A stretch of DNA of 14,341 bases from Streptomyces sp. MMG1533 (GTDB lineage Bacteria > Actinomycetota > Actinomycetes > Streptomycetales > Streptomycetaceae), in contig NZ_LGDG01000037.1 in NCBI RefSeq assembly GCF_001279775.1, positions 1 through 14,341 of the forward strand, written 5' to 3'. How positions within the stretch are numbered: position 1 is the stretch's first letter; every line of letters starts with the position of its first letter. Shown one piece after another: positions 6,496 to 13,925 of this stretch. The notes beneath the pieces are model-generated. The model was not told the origin of the DNA and ran no database searches. It was given only the letters and a program-made list of their open reading frames with translations. A program made the position numbers and the translations under genes.

Positions 6496-6557
6496 CGCGC
6501 GGTGCTGGAGATGGAGATCAACGACGCCGACCCGGCGGACGGCTCCAGCACCGCGCG
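6496..6557. repeat. 15-bp perfect inverted repeat, 32-base spacer
   Basis: CGCGCGGTGCTGGAG (6496-6510) and CTCCAGCACCGCGCG (6543-6557) are exact reverse complements. They lie in the 279-base gap between the regulator and the deacetylase gene. The gap otherwise holds no gene I can support. It may be a terminator for leftward deacetylase transcripts, although 180 bases past the stop, or a protein-binding or cruciform site. Confidence 0.6.
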
Positions 6558-6738
6558 GGATTTGGCGGCACCGTCACACCGCGTCGTGGGGGCGTCGGCC
6601 GACCGGTGCACAGCGACCTCGACCGGGCCGTGTAGGCGGATCAGGAACTCCTCCGCACCGGGCGGCGACGCGGACGCCGAGCAGGTGCCGGAGGAATCGC
6701 GTCGGCCGCGCTGTCACGAAGGGTGGCGTGCAGGGCTG

Positions 6739-8181
6739 TCACATCGTGGCGCGCAGGTGGCTGACCGTGACGAAGTGGTAGCCGTCGGCCGTCAGGGTTC
6801 GCAGAATCTGTGGGACGGCGGCGACCGAGGTGGGGTGGATGTCGTGCATGAGGACGACGTCGTTGCGCTTCACCTTGCCGATGACGCTCTGCGCGACCTT
6901 CGCGGCGTCGGGGTACTTCCAGTCCTCGGTGTCCAGGGTCCACAGCACGGGGGAGAGCTTGGTGGCGCCGCGGACGGTGCTGTTGACCGCGCCGTAGGGC
7001 GGGCGGAAAAGGGTGGGCACCTTGCCGGTCGCGGCCTTGATGGCGGCGCTCGTGCGGTTGAGCTGGTAGGCGACCTGCTCGGAGGTGAGCTTGGTGAGGT
7101 CGGGGTGGCTCCAGGAGTGGTTGCCCACCTCGTGGCCGGCGCGCGCCTCGGCGCGGACCAGGTCGGGGTGGGCGGCGACGTTCTGGCCGACCGTGAAGAA
7201 GGTGGCCCGGGCGTTGTACTGCGCCAGGTAGGTCAGCAGGGTCGCGGTCTCCGGGGCGGCGGGTCCGTCGTCGAAGGTCAGCGCGATGCACTTGACCTTC
7301 TCGCAGTCGGTGTCGTCGTCGCCGGAGGCCGTGTGGGTGGGTACGGCGGGGGTGGGTGTGGCGGCCGCTCCGAGGTCGAGCGAGCTGGACGGCTGTTCGG
7401 TCTGGTGCTGGGCGCGCTTGCCGAAGGCGGACAGCCAGGGGGTGACCGTCGCCTTGGAGAGGGTCACGACGTAGGAGCCGGCGGGGGCGGCGCCGACCGT
7501 GCCCCGGGCGAAGGTCACCCGCAGTCCGCCGTCGGCGGTGAAGGCCATGTCGTTCAGGAGATCGACGAGGCTCGACCGGTCGGCGAACGCCCCGTCCACC
7601 GTGTCCGCGGCCGTGCCGTCCCGGCCCTTGAGCTGCTTCTTCAGGGCGGCGACGAGGGCGTCCTGCGAGCCGTCGTCGATGAGCGCGAGGGTCACGCGGT
7701 ATGCGCCCGCCTGTCCGTCGTACCAGTAGGTGCGTGTGTCCAGTCCGCCCCCTGCCGACGTGCCGTCCTGAGCGCTGAGCCGGACGCCGAGGACGTCCCC
7801 GGAGGCGACCAGGATCTGGTGGCTGATGTTGAGTTCGCCGACGTCACCGGCCTCGTTGTCGTCGCCGCACATTGAGCGGAAGGTGGCCAGACGCCCGTCC
7901 ACGTCCTTCTTCATCGCGGCCGTCATCGCCTCGGCGCCGGGCACGTCCGGGTAGCTGGTCGCGAAGGGGCAGGAGCTGTCCTCGCTGTTGTCGTTGACGA
8001 TCTGCAGACCCTTGATCTTCGAAGGGTCCACCGCCCGCACCGGCACGGTGCCGGAGGACGATCCGGGCCGCGCTCCGGCGGTCGCCGTGTCCGACGTCCC
8101 GGAGGACCCGGACGAGCACGCAGCCGTCAGCGAGAGCGAGCCGAGCAGCAGGAGGGAGGGGAACAGGAGGTGTGTACGCAT
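6739..8181 (-). CDS. PdaC-like lipoprotein polysaccharide deacetylase (CE4)
   Basis: Surface lipoprotein of 480 residues. The signal ends in the lipobox LTAAC with Cys22 as lipid anchor, followed by a Ser/Thr/Gly linker. Residues ~52-260 resemble the DUF3298/RsiV-like domain that precedes the catalytic domain in Bacillus PdaC. It includes KIKGLQIVND, a Cys71/Cys105 pair, and TLSKATVTPWLSAFG near its end. A Pro/Thr linker leads to the NodB-homology domain at ~297-480, with all five CE4 motifs: TFDDGP (302-307, catalytic base and metal Asp304/305), NHSWSH (354-359, His355 and His359 metal ligands), RPPYG (393-397), DTEDW (417-421) and LMHDIH (444-449). It is expected to remove N- or O-acetyl groups from cell-wall glycan; the exact substrate is not visible. 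It is a single gene with no clear ribosome site at ATG 8181, so the start is likely but not proven. Confidence 0.93.
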   Translation of the reverse strand: MRTHLLFPSLLLLGSLSLTAACSSGSSGTSDTATAGARPGSSSGTVPVRAVDPSKIKGLQIVNDNSEDSSCPFATSYPDVPGAEAMTAAMKKDVDGRLATFRSMCGDDNEAGDVGELNISHQILVASGDVLGVRLSAQDGTSAGGGLDTRTYWYDGQAGAYRVTLALIDDGSQDALVAALKKQLKGRDGTAADTVDGAFADRSSLVDLLNDMAFTADGGLRVTFARGTVGAAPAGSYVVTLSKATVTPWLSAFGKRAQHQTEQPSSSLDLGAAATPTPAVPTHTASGDDDTDCEKVKCIALTFDDGPAAPETATLLTYLAQYNARATFFTVGQNVAAHPDLVRAEARAGHEVGNHSWSHPDLTKLTSEQVAYQLNRTSAAIKAATGKVPTLFRPPYGAVNSTVRGATKLSPVLWTLDTEDWKYPDAAKVAQSVIGKVKRNDVVLMHDIHPTSVAAVPQILRTLTADGYHFVTVSHLRATM

Positions 8182-8243
8182 GAGACCAGAACCTGGGCTA
8201 GAGGGCTTTTCGGAGTCCGATAGTCCAGGTCAGAGGAGTTTTT

Positions 8244-8264
8244 CAGCGACCGACGGAGTCGCTG
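8244..8264 (-). terminator. Hairpin after STAND-WD40 gene
   Basis: CAGCGAC (8244-8250) pairs with GTCGCTG (8258-8264) around seven bases. TTTTT and AAAAA runs flank it and could extend the stem past a bulge. It lies just after the stop of the leftward giant gene and before the deacetylase start, so it probably separates the two transcription units. Confidence 0.5.
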
Positions 8265-8280
8265 TGAACAAAAATCCCGC

Positions 8281-11200
8281 TCAGTGCGTGGTGGGGCACA
8301 CCGGCCGGTACGGCGCGTCGGGGACGTACGTCCGCCACTGCGCCTCGGTGAGTCCTCCGCCGGCCCGCTCGCACAGGATGCGGGCGACGTCGTCCCCGGC
8401 GACCGGGTGGCTTTGGAGCAGCACGTCCGGGCCACCGGCGTACAGGGTGGCGCCGTCCCCGGTGAAGGCGAGGGTGTCGATCTCGGCGCCGGGCGTGGGC
8501 AGGTCGCCGCCGAGGAGTCGTTGCCCGGCGGTGTCCCACAGACGCAGGGTGCCGTTGTGGCCGCCCACGGCGAGGGTGCCGCCGTCGGGGGAGAAGGCGA
8601 GTGCGCCCACGGCCTCGGGCTCGCCCGTGGAGACGGTGTCGGAGGTGCCGGTCAGGATGCCCATGCGGTGGCGCAGGTCGCCGTCCCACAGGGTGACGTG
8701 CCCGGTGGAGTCACCGACGGCGAGCCGGGTGCCGTCGGGGCTGAAGGCCAATGCGGTGACCTGCCGGCCGTCGGCCAGGGCGCGTCCGCTCACGTGACCG
8801 GACGGCAGCCCGGCGTACCGGTCGGCGGAACCGACGAGCAGCCGGCCGTCGGGCCGCAGGGCGAGCCTGTCCGCGTTGAGGGCGCTCAGGGTGGCTGTGC
8901 GGCGGTGGGCGGCGGTGTCCCAGACCTCGGCCGTACCGTCTCCGCTGGTGGAGCGCGCGGCCAGCAGCGTCCGGCCGTCGGTGCCGAGGGCGAGGGCGGA
9001 GACGATGCGGTCCGCCGCGCCGGATGTCTCGAACGACGTGCGGACCCGGTGAGCGGGGACGTCCCAGATGCTGAAGCGCTGCCGAAGGGAGCCGTGGGAG
9101 GACACGGTGTCGGCGACGGCGAGGGCCCGGCCGTCCGGACTGAAGGCCAACGGTGGGGTTTCTTCGACGCCGTCGCCCGGCAGGGCACCGAGTGCGGTGC
9201 GCGCAAGGACGGCGTTTGTGCGTGTGGAGCGCAGTTCGAGGCGGTAGCCGGAGCCGGAGCCGGAGCCGGAGCGGGTGGCCGTGGCCAGGACGGTGCCGTC
9301 CGGGCTGAGCGCGGTCGCGTCGGCCGGAGTGCTCTGCCAGTGCGCGTTGAGGCGGTCGCTCAGGTCGTACGTGCGCACCGTGGCGCCGTCGAGATAGCGC
9401 AGTGTCCGGTTGTTCCCGCCCGGGGCCCAGGTCAGGTCGCTCACCTCGGCGCCGGCCAGCGGAGTGTGGAAGGCGGACCCGCCATCCGGGTCCAGCGACC
9501 ACGCGGCGATCTCCTGGTCGTCGGCCGTGGCCAGGAACCGCCCGTCCGGGGAGAGGACGGCCTGGGTGAAGCCGCTGGTGCCGCCGCTCTGGAAGTCGGC
9601 GACCTGTCGTCCGCCGGCGACGTTCCAGACCCTGGCCGTGTTGCCGGAGATCACGGCCAGACGATGGCCGTCCCCGCTCAGCTCCAGCAGGCGGGAGCCG
9701 CCGTCCGCCCCCGAGCCGGTGCCGCAGACGGTGCCGTCCGCCTTCTCCCAGGAACCCGGCAGCTGCTTGCCGTGGACGGTGTCCCAGACCTGTGGTGCGC
9801 CGTCGGCCGGACACAGGGCGAGGAGGTGGCCGCCCGGGCCGACCGCGGCGGCGGTGAGGGTGCGTGTTGTCTCCGTGGTGAACAGGACCTTGCCGTCGCC
9901 GGTCCGGTGCACCTTGACCGGACCGGTACCGTCCGACGGCCCGCTGGCGTAGGCGCTGCCGTCGGGCGCCGCCCAATGGGCCGCGTCGCCCAGTGCGGCG
10001 ACGAGTCTGCGGGCGGCGAGGTTCCACACTTCGTCGCCGTCCTGGCCGGTGAGGACGACGGAGCGGGCGTCGAAGTCGGCGTCCGTGACCTCTGTGCCGC
10101 CGGGCAGGCGGTAGGTGGCGGTGACGCGGTGGTCGGCCACGTCGCGGACGGTCGCCTCGGTGCCCGTGACGGTGATGAGGGCGCGGCCCTGGTCGGTGAG
10201 GAAGCGCTGGGTGTTCTCGCCCGTCTGTGGGTCGGTGAAGGCGTCGCGCTCCGGTCGGGCCTGGGCGTCGAGCAGGGCCGAGCGGGACTCGGTCAGTGGG
10301 GCGAGCCGCCAGGCCGCGACGGAGAGCAGGGCGGCCGTGCGGGGGTCGGCGGAGCGCAGGCTGTCGGCCACGGTGGCCAGGCGGCGGGCGGCCGCCTTGG
10401 CCGCCTCTTCGTCACTGGCCCGGTCGCGCTGCCAGGCCAGCAGGCCCGCGGCCAGGGCGAGCACGAGGAACGCGGAGAGTCCCATGGTGAGCAGGCGGGT
10501 ACGGCGGGTGGCCCGTGTCCCGGCCTCCCGCTCGGCGTCGCGCGCGGCGCGGGAGGCGTCGAGGAAGGCCCGCTCCTGCTCGGCGAGGTCGTCCTGGTGC
10601 TGCCCGGTGAACAGCTCCTCGGCCTGGGTCAGCCGCGCCCCCCGGTACAGCGCTCCCGGGTCACGGTCCAGTTGCTCCCAGGTACGGGCCGACTCCCCGA
10701 GGAGCCGTTGTGCGCGCAGCCGCTCCCGGCTCTCCTCGATCCAGCCGGCCAGCCGGGGCCAGCCGGTGATCAGCACCTCGTGGGCCAGCTCGACGGTGTC
10801 ACCGTCGAGGGTGACCAGCCGGGCGGTGGCGAGGCTTTCCAGCACGTCCTGCGCGTCGGGCCCCAGCTCGGCCCGGGACGCCGGGCGGCGCGTGTCGGGG
10901 GCGCCGTCGCCGGGGGTGATGAGCCGCAGCAGGATGCGGCGGGCGGTGCGGGCCTGTTCCGGCGAGAGCTCGGCGTAGACCTGCTCGGCGGTGGCGGCGA
11001 TCGCGCCGTGCACGCCGCCCGCCTCCTCGTATGCGGCGAGGGTGAGGGTGCGGCCGCGGCGGCGGCGCCAGGTCTCCAGCAGGGCGTGCGAGAGCATGGG
11101 CAGGGCGCCGGGCTGGTCGGTGACCTCGTCGATGACGCGGGCGGTCAGCGCGCGTTCCACGTTCAGGCCCTCGGCGGTCGCGGGCCGCGTGATCACGTCC

Positions 11201-12009
11201 CGCAGCTCGTCCCGGCTCAGGGGCCCGACCAGCAGGTTCGCATGGCTGACCGTCTCGGCGAGCTCCTGGTGGGTGCCGCAGTGGCCGTAGAAGTCGCCGC
11301 GTACGGCGATGGCCACGCGCAGTCGGCTCTCGGGCTCGCGGGCGCGCAGCAGTAGGTCGAGGAAGCGGGCGCGTTCGTCGCGGTCGTGGCAGAGGGTGAA
11401 CAGTTCCTCGAACTGGTCGACGATCACCCAGGTGTCCAGGTCGCCGTCCTTCGGGACGAGGGCCTGCTCGTGTGCGCGCGCGGGCTGTTCACCCGGCGTG
11501 AGCACGCGGATCACCGCCGGCCGGTCGGCGCCCTGCGCCTGCCTCAGCGCGGGTATCAGCCCGGCCCGGAGCAGTGACGACTTGCCGCTGCCGGAAGGGC
11601 CGAACACGGCCGCGAACCGGTGCGCGCGCACCAGCCCCAGCAGCTCCTCGACCTGCTTGTCCCGGCCGAAGAACAGATCGCTGTCCCCCGGTTCGAACCG
11701 GGCCAGTCCCCGGTACGGGGTCCGCTCCTCGGCCGAGGGCGTCCGTACCTGCGCGTCTGCCTCCCGCCAGCGCCGCTCCCATTCGTCCGGGTCGGCGTCC
11801 AGCACCTGGGCGTACGCCCGCACCAGCGGGAGCGAGGGCAACTGGTCGCCTGCCGCCGCCTGGGACAGGGCGGTCGTCGAGTAGCCCGCACGCTCGGCCA
11901 TCTCGCGGTACGGCGGCTTTCCCGCCTTCTCCCGCAGCAGGCGCAGTTCGTGCGCGAGCCGCTGAACGGGCCCTGCGTCCGGGTCCAGCGGCTTTTCGCG
12001 TCGTCCCAC
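8281..12009 (-). CDS. XRE-HTH, STAND NTPase, membrane and WD40 protein
   Basis: A 1242-residue signalling or scaffold NTPase of unknown ligand, in a family frequent in Streptomyces. An XRE-like helix-turn-helix spans ~15-80. The nSTAND1-type NTPase spans ~95-440, with Walker A GPSGSGKSS (137-145) and Walker B VIVDQFEELF. A membrane helix follows (~504-526, LLTMGLSAFLVLALAAGLLAW), preceded by basic residues, then an Ala/Glu helical linker. From ~575 to the end there are about 14 WD40-like units, many reading LAFSPDGxxLAV...LWD, enough for two seven-bladed propellers. The family C-terminus has GGGLTEAQWRTYVPDAPY. The GTG at 12009 is chosen: AAAGG precedes it by about ten bases and a promoter lies upstream; the ATG at 12039 adds ten residues without support. 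Membrane topology and DNA binding by an XRE domain fused to a membrane protein are unproven. Confidence 0.93.
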   Translation of the reverse strand: MGRREKPLDPDAGPVQRLAHELRLLREKAGKPPYREMAERAGYSTTALSQAAAGDQLPSLPLVRAYAQVLDADPDEWERRWREADAQVRTPSAEERTPYRGLARFEPGDSDLFFGRDKQVEELLGLVRAHRFAAVFGPSGSGKSSLLRAGLIPALRQAQGADRPAVIRVLTPGEQPARAHEQALVPKDGDLDTWVIVDQFEELFTLCHDRDERARFLDLLLRAREPESRLRVAIAVRGDFYGHCGTHQELAETVSHANLLVGPLSRDELRDVITRPATAEGLNVERALTARVIDEVTDQPGALPMLSHALLETWRRRRGRTLTLAAYEEAGGVHGAIAATAEQVYAELSPEQARTARRILLRLITPGDGAPDTRRPASRAELGPDAQDVLESLATARLVTLDGDTVELAHEVLITGWPRLAGWIEESRERLRAQRLLGESARTWEQLDRDPGALYRGARLTQAEELFTGQHQDDLAEQERAFLDASRAARDAEREAGTRATRRTRLLTMGLSAFLVLALAAGLLAWQRDRASDEEAAKAAARRLATVADSLRSADPRTAALLSVAAWRLAPLTESRSALLDAQARPERDAFTDPQTGENTQRFLTDQGRALITVTGTEATVRDVADHRVTATYRLPGGTEVTDADFDARSVVLTGQDGDEVWNLAARRLVAALGDAAHWAAPDGSAYASGPSDGTGPVKVHRTGDGKVLFTTETTRTLTAAAVGPGGHLLALCPADGAPQVWDTVHGKQLPGSWEKADGTVCGTGSGADGGSRLLELSGDGHRLAVISGNTARVWNVAGGRQVADFQSGGTSGFTQAVLSPDGRFLATADDQEIAAWSLDPDGGSAFHTPLAGAEVSDLTWAPGGNNRTLRYLDGATVRTYDLSDRLNAHWQSTPADATALSPDGTVLATATRSGSGSGSGYRLELRSTRTNAVLARTALGALPGDGVEETPPLAFSPDGRALAVADTVSSHGSLRQRFSIWDVPAHRVRTSFETSGAADRIVSALALGTDGRTLLAARSTSGDGTAEVWDTAAHRRTATLSALNADRLALRPDGRLLVGSADRYAGLPSGHVSGRALADGRQVTALAFSPDGTRLAVGDSTGHVTLWDGDLRHRMGILTGTSDTVSTGEPEAVGALAFSPDGGTLAVGGHNGTLRLWDTAGQRLLGGDLPTPGAEIDTLAFTGDGATLYAGGPDVLLQSHPVAGDDVARILCERAGGGLTEAQWRTYVPDAPYRPVCPTTH
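9246..9275. repeat. AGCCGG hexanucleotide tandem repeat
   Basis: Four exact AGCCGG units plus one altered unit (AGCGGG) lie inside the WD40 coding region. They encode the linker Gly-Ser-Gly-Ser-Gly-Ser-Gly between a strand and the next (LATATRSGSGSGSGYRLELR). Six-base units keep the frame, so copy number could vary between strains without breaking the gene. Confidence 0.8.
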
Positions 12010-12054
12010 GGGGCCGTACCTTTCGACCTGCAAACACACCGGTGATCGGCGCCC

Positions 12055-12084
12055 AACCTACGTGCGGCCGTCGACGGGAGGCAA
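12055..12084 (-). promoter_or_regulatory. Promoter of STAND-WD40 gene
   Basis: On the minus strand TTGCCT (12084-12079), an 18-bp spacer and TAGGTT (12060-12055) match the main sigma-factor consensus. Transcription would start near 12048, about 40 bases before GTG 12009. Confidence 0.5.
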
Positions 12085-12104
12085 TTCCGGACCGCTTTCC
12101 GGAC
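12085..12104 (-). promoter_or_regulatory. Paired GTCCGGAA boxes beside the -35
   Basis: Two copies of GTCCGGAA, 12 bases apart start to start, directly abut the -35 box of the giant gene. Each contains the self-complementary TCCGGA. Spacing of about one helical turn suggests a cooperatively bound regulator, possibly the encoded helix-turn-helix protein; this is inference. Confidence 0.35.
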
Positions 12105-12110
12105 AGGGAA

Positions 12111-12148
12111 CGAACGTGCCCCCGGCCGGCAGGCGGGGGGCACGTTCG
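12111..12148 (-). terminator. 13-bp perfect hairpin after peptidase remnant
   Basis: CGAACGTGCCCCC (12111-12123) and GGGGGCACGTTCG (12136-12148) pair perfectly around a 12-base loop. The hairpin starts 16 bases past the stop (12165) of the minus-strand peptidase fragment, the expected place for its terminator. Confidence 0.75.
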
Positions 12149-12164
12149 CAAAACCGCCGTGAGG

Positions 12165-12786
12165 TCAGCGCACGGTGCGGTACGCGGTGCGGATGGTCTC
12201 CGCGGAGGTGTTGCCGTCGGTGTCGGTCAGGGACGCCCGGACGAAGACGGTGCCGGGCTTCTTCGGGTGGGTGAGGGTGAGGTACCGCTTGCCGGCGTGG
12301 TCCCTGTGGGCGGCGACCGTCTTCCAGGTGCGGCCGCCGTCGTACGACACGCGCACGGTCAGTGACTTCAGATGGCCCTATGCCGCGGCCGGGCCCTGCA
12401 GCGACAGCGGCACGGCGATGCGGGCACCCGCCTTGGCGGTGCCGGTCAGGCTCAGCTTCGGGTGGAAGCGGACGACGGAGAGGGGGAAGGGGACGGCGTT
12501 GGTCGCGCCGTCGGCGCGGGAGGTGAAGGTCCACTCCGCGTCCACGCGGTCACTGTCCTTGTAGTCCTTGCCGCGGGTGGCGGTCAGGGCCAGCCGGTAC
12601 CTGGCCGTGCCGGTCGGCATGCCGCCGCCGGCCGACGTCGGTCTCGTTACCGGCGCCGTCGGCGAACATCGGCCCGCACACCTGCCACTGGCGGCCGGTC
12701 CGGGTGCCGCCGAAGGCGGGGGACGGCGAGACGATCGGGCCGTGCACGCCGGTGTTGAGCGTCATCCGGTAGGTGCGGCCCGCGGA
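12165..12786 (-). pseudogene. S8 (subtilisin-like) peptidase C-terminal remnant
   Basis: About 205 codons of the C-terminal tail found on large Streptomyces S8 serine peptidases survive. From the left junction the frame reads GRTYRMTLNTGVHGPIVSP, then GNETDV. One base is gained near 12621-12633, and the frame continues as PTGTARYRLALTATRGKDY, EWTFTSR, PLSVVRFHPKLSLTGTA. It hits an in-frame TAG (12380-12378), and then goes on as LTVRVSYDGGRTWKTV to DTDGNTSAETIRTAYRTV and the natural end. The catalytic Asp-His-Ser domain and start are gone. Truncation, frameshift and nonsense codon together mean the gene is dead. The 3' terminator is intact. The family is recognised from the tail pattern, not from catalytic motifs, so another large secreted protein with the same tail is possible. 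Confidence 0.7.
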
Positions 12787-13230
12787 CGCACCCCCGCGGT
12801 CGTCATCGACGAGTCGCACCTCCTGGACCACCAAGAGCTGGACGCGATCCGCATGCTCACCAACTGCCACATGGACTCCACGACGCCGTTCGCGGTGTTG
12901 CTGATCGGGCAGCCCACCCTGCGCAAACGGATGAAGCACGGCGTCCTGGCGGCCCTGGACCAGCGGATCTCGATCAGCTACCAGATGCCCACCATGAACA
13001 AGAACGAGACCGCCAGCTGCATCAAGCACCAACTGACGATCGCCGGACGCTCGGACCCGCTGTTCTCCGACGACGCCGTCGACCTGATCCACCTCACCAG
13101 CCGAGGCCTGCCCCGCTCGGTCGACAACATCGCCCTGCAGTCCCTCATCGCCGCCTTCGCCGACGAGAAGAGCATCGTCGACGAGGCCTCCACCCGCCTT
13201 GCCATCACCGAAACACACGCCCCGGACTGA
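12787..13230 (+). pseudogene. TnsC/ExeA-like transposition ATPase, 3' remnant
   Basis: The plus frame from about 12787 encodes the last ~147 residues of an AAA+ ATPase of the kind paired with DDE transposases (TniB/TnsC/ExeA-like). The Walker B box is VVIDESH, followed by LDHQELDAIRMLTN, sensor-1 region FAVLLIGQPTLRKRM, the Arg-finger-like LDQRIS, and a lid helix (GLPRSVDNIALQSLIAAFAD). The Walker A half is missing: upstream the frame runs antisense into the peptidase remnant, so the element lost its 5' part, including any transposase, by deletion or recombination. The gene's own stop is at 13228-13230, 11 bases from the end of the pyrE frame. No terminal inverted repeat is identified. Confidence 0.75.
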
Positions 13231-13241
13231 CCGCCCGCCGG

Positions 13242-13769
13242 TCAGGCGGCAGCAGCCCGCAAATCTCCGGCCGTCAGCAGCGACAACAGCCTGATGCCCT
13301 CGGCCGCGAGGGCATCGGCGCCGCCGTGCTCACGGTCAATCACGCACAGAGCCTCAAACACCTGGGCCCCCAGACCACGCATGTCCGCGGTCGACAGCAC
13401 GATCTGTCCGCCGCTGGTGACCACATCCTCAACAACCAGCACCCGGCGGCCCTCGACCTCGGCGCCTTCGGCGAGACGGCAGGTGCCATACGGCTTGGCC
13501 TGCTTGCGCACGAACGCGCAGGGCAGACCCGTATGCCGGCCGAGCGCGGTCACCACCGGGATGCCGCCCATCTCCAGACCGGCCAGGACCTCGGTGCCAG
13601 AGGGCACCAGCGGAACCATCTGCCGGGCGATCTCATCCAGCAGGACCGGGTCGCCCTCGAACCGGTACTTGTCGAAGTACTCCGTGGCAGTGCGTCCGGA
13701 CCGAAGCGTGAAACGCCCCGTCAGATGAGAGGCAGCATGGATACGGCGAGCAAGATCAGAATGTGTCAC
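13242..13769 (-). CDS. pyrE: Orotate phosphoribosyltransferase (PyrE-type)
   Basis: Catalyses orotate + PRPP to OMP + pyrophosphate in UMP synthesis; soluble, normally a dimer. The 175 residues match the family length. The PRPP-binding signature is VLVVEDVVTSGGQ (110-122). The loop FVRKQAKPYGT (86-96) holds the Arg/Lys residues that contact PRPP, with Tyr94 where E. coli has His105. FTLRSGRTATEYFDKYRF (20-37) is the substrate-side region and EMGGIPV (66-72) a further conserved element. The start is GTG (13769-13767), with GGAAG about 11 bases upstream, rather far. No other pyrimidine gene is near and its neighbours are broken mobile and peptidase genes, so it is probably a second copy and not the housekeeping gene. 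Role in a salvage, modified-base or biosynthetic pathway is possible but not shown. Confidence 0.9.
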   Translation of the reverse strand: MTHSDLARRIHAASHLTGRFTLRSGRTATEYFDKYRFEGDPVLLDEIARQMVPLVPSGTEVLAGLEMGGIPVVTALGRHTGLPCAFVRKQAKPYGTCRLAEGAEVEGRRVLVVEDVVTSGGQIVLSTADMRGLGAQVFEALCVIDREHGGADALAAEGIRLLSLLTAGDLRAAAA

Positions 13770-13853
13770 AGGCGTTCAGTCTTCCAGCCGCCCGTCCACG
13801 CCAGGACACGGGCTCCCTCCACGAAACCAAGCCATGGACCGCCGCTCTCCATC

Positions 13854-13889
13854 CCGACACCATGAGCACGAAGCCGACACCGTGAACAC
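13854..13889. repeat. Two 16-base direct repeats, period 20
   Basis: CCGACACCATGAGCAC (13854-13869) recurs as CCGACACCGTGAACAC (13874-13889) with two changes. The pair lies about 85 to 120 bases upstream of the pyrE start. It could be a regulator-binding pair or chance; there are only two copies. Confidence 0.3.
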
Positions 13890-13890
13890 C

Positions 13891-13925
13891 AATGACCCCT
13901 GCGGCCTACAACTGCAGGGGTCATT
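13891..13925. terminator. 12-bp perfect hairpin with no adjacent gene
   Basis: AATGACCCCTGC (13891-13902) and GCAGGGGTCATT (13914-13925) are exact reverse complements around an 11-base loop. The A/T-containing outer pairs give a classic intrinsic-terminator look. It lies upstream of the divergent pyrE start. No gene that it would end is recognisable on either side. Confidence 0.55.

Noticed and set aside
6502..7875. Plus-strand open frame across the deacetylase and upstream gap
   Set aside because: Antisense to a gene with all five CE4 motifs; composition is typical of a shadow frame.
8284..11355. Very long plus-strand open frame opposite the STAND-WD40 gene
   Set aside because: Its translation is Gly/Ala/Val/Arg-rich with no motif, which is the mirror of GC-rich third positions in the real minus-strand gene.
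11687..11702. CCCGGTTCGAACCGGG, like a tRNA T-arm or an operator palindrome
   Set aside because: It lies inside the STAND coding region encoding Arg-Phe-Glu-Pro-Gly, and no tRNA cloverleaf surrounds it.
12568..12786. N-terminal extension of the transposition ATPase frame
   Set aside because: This part is antisense to the S8 peptidase remnant and shows no ATPase Walker A motif, so the gene is 5'-truncated rather than extended.
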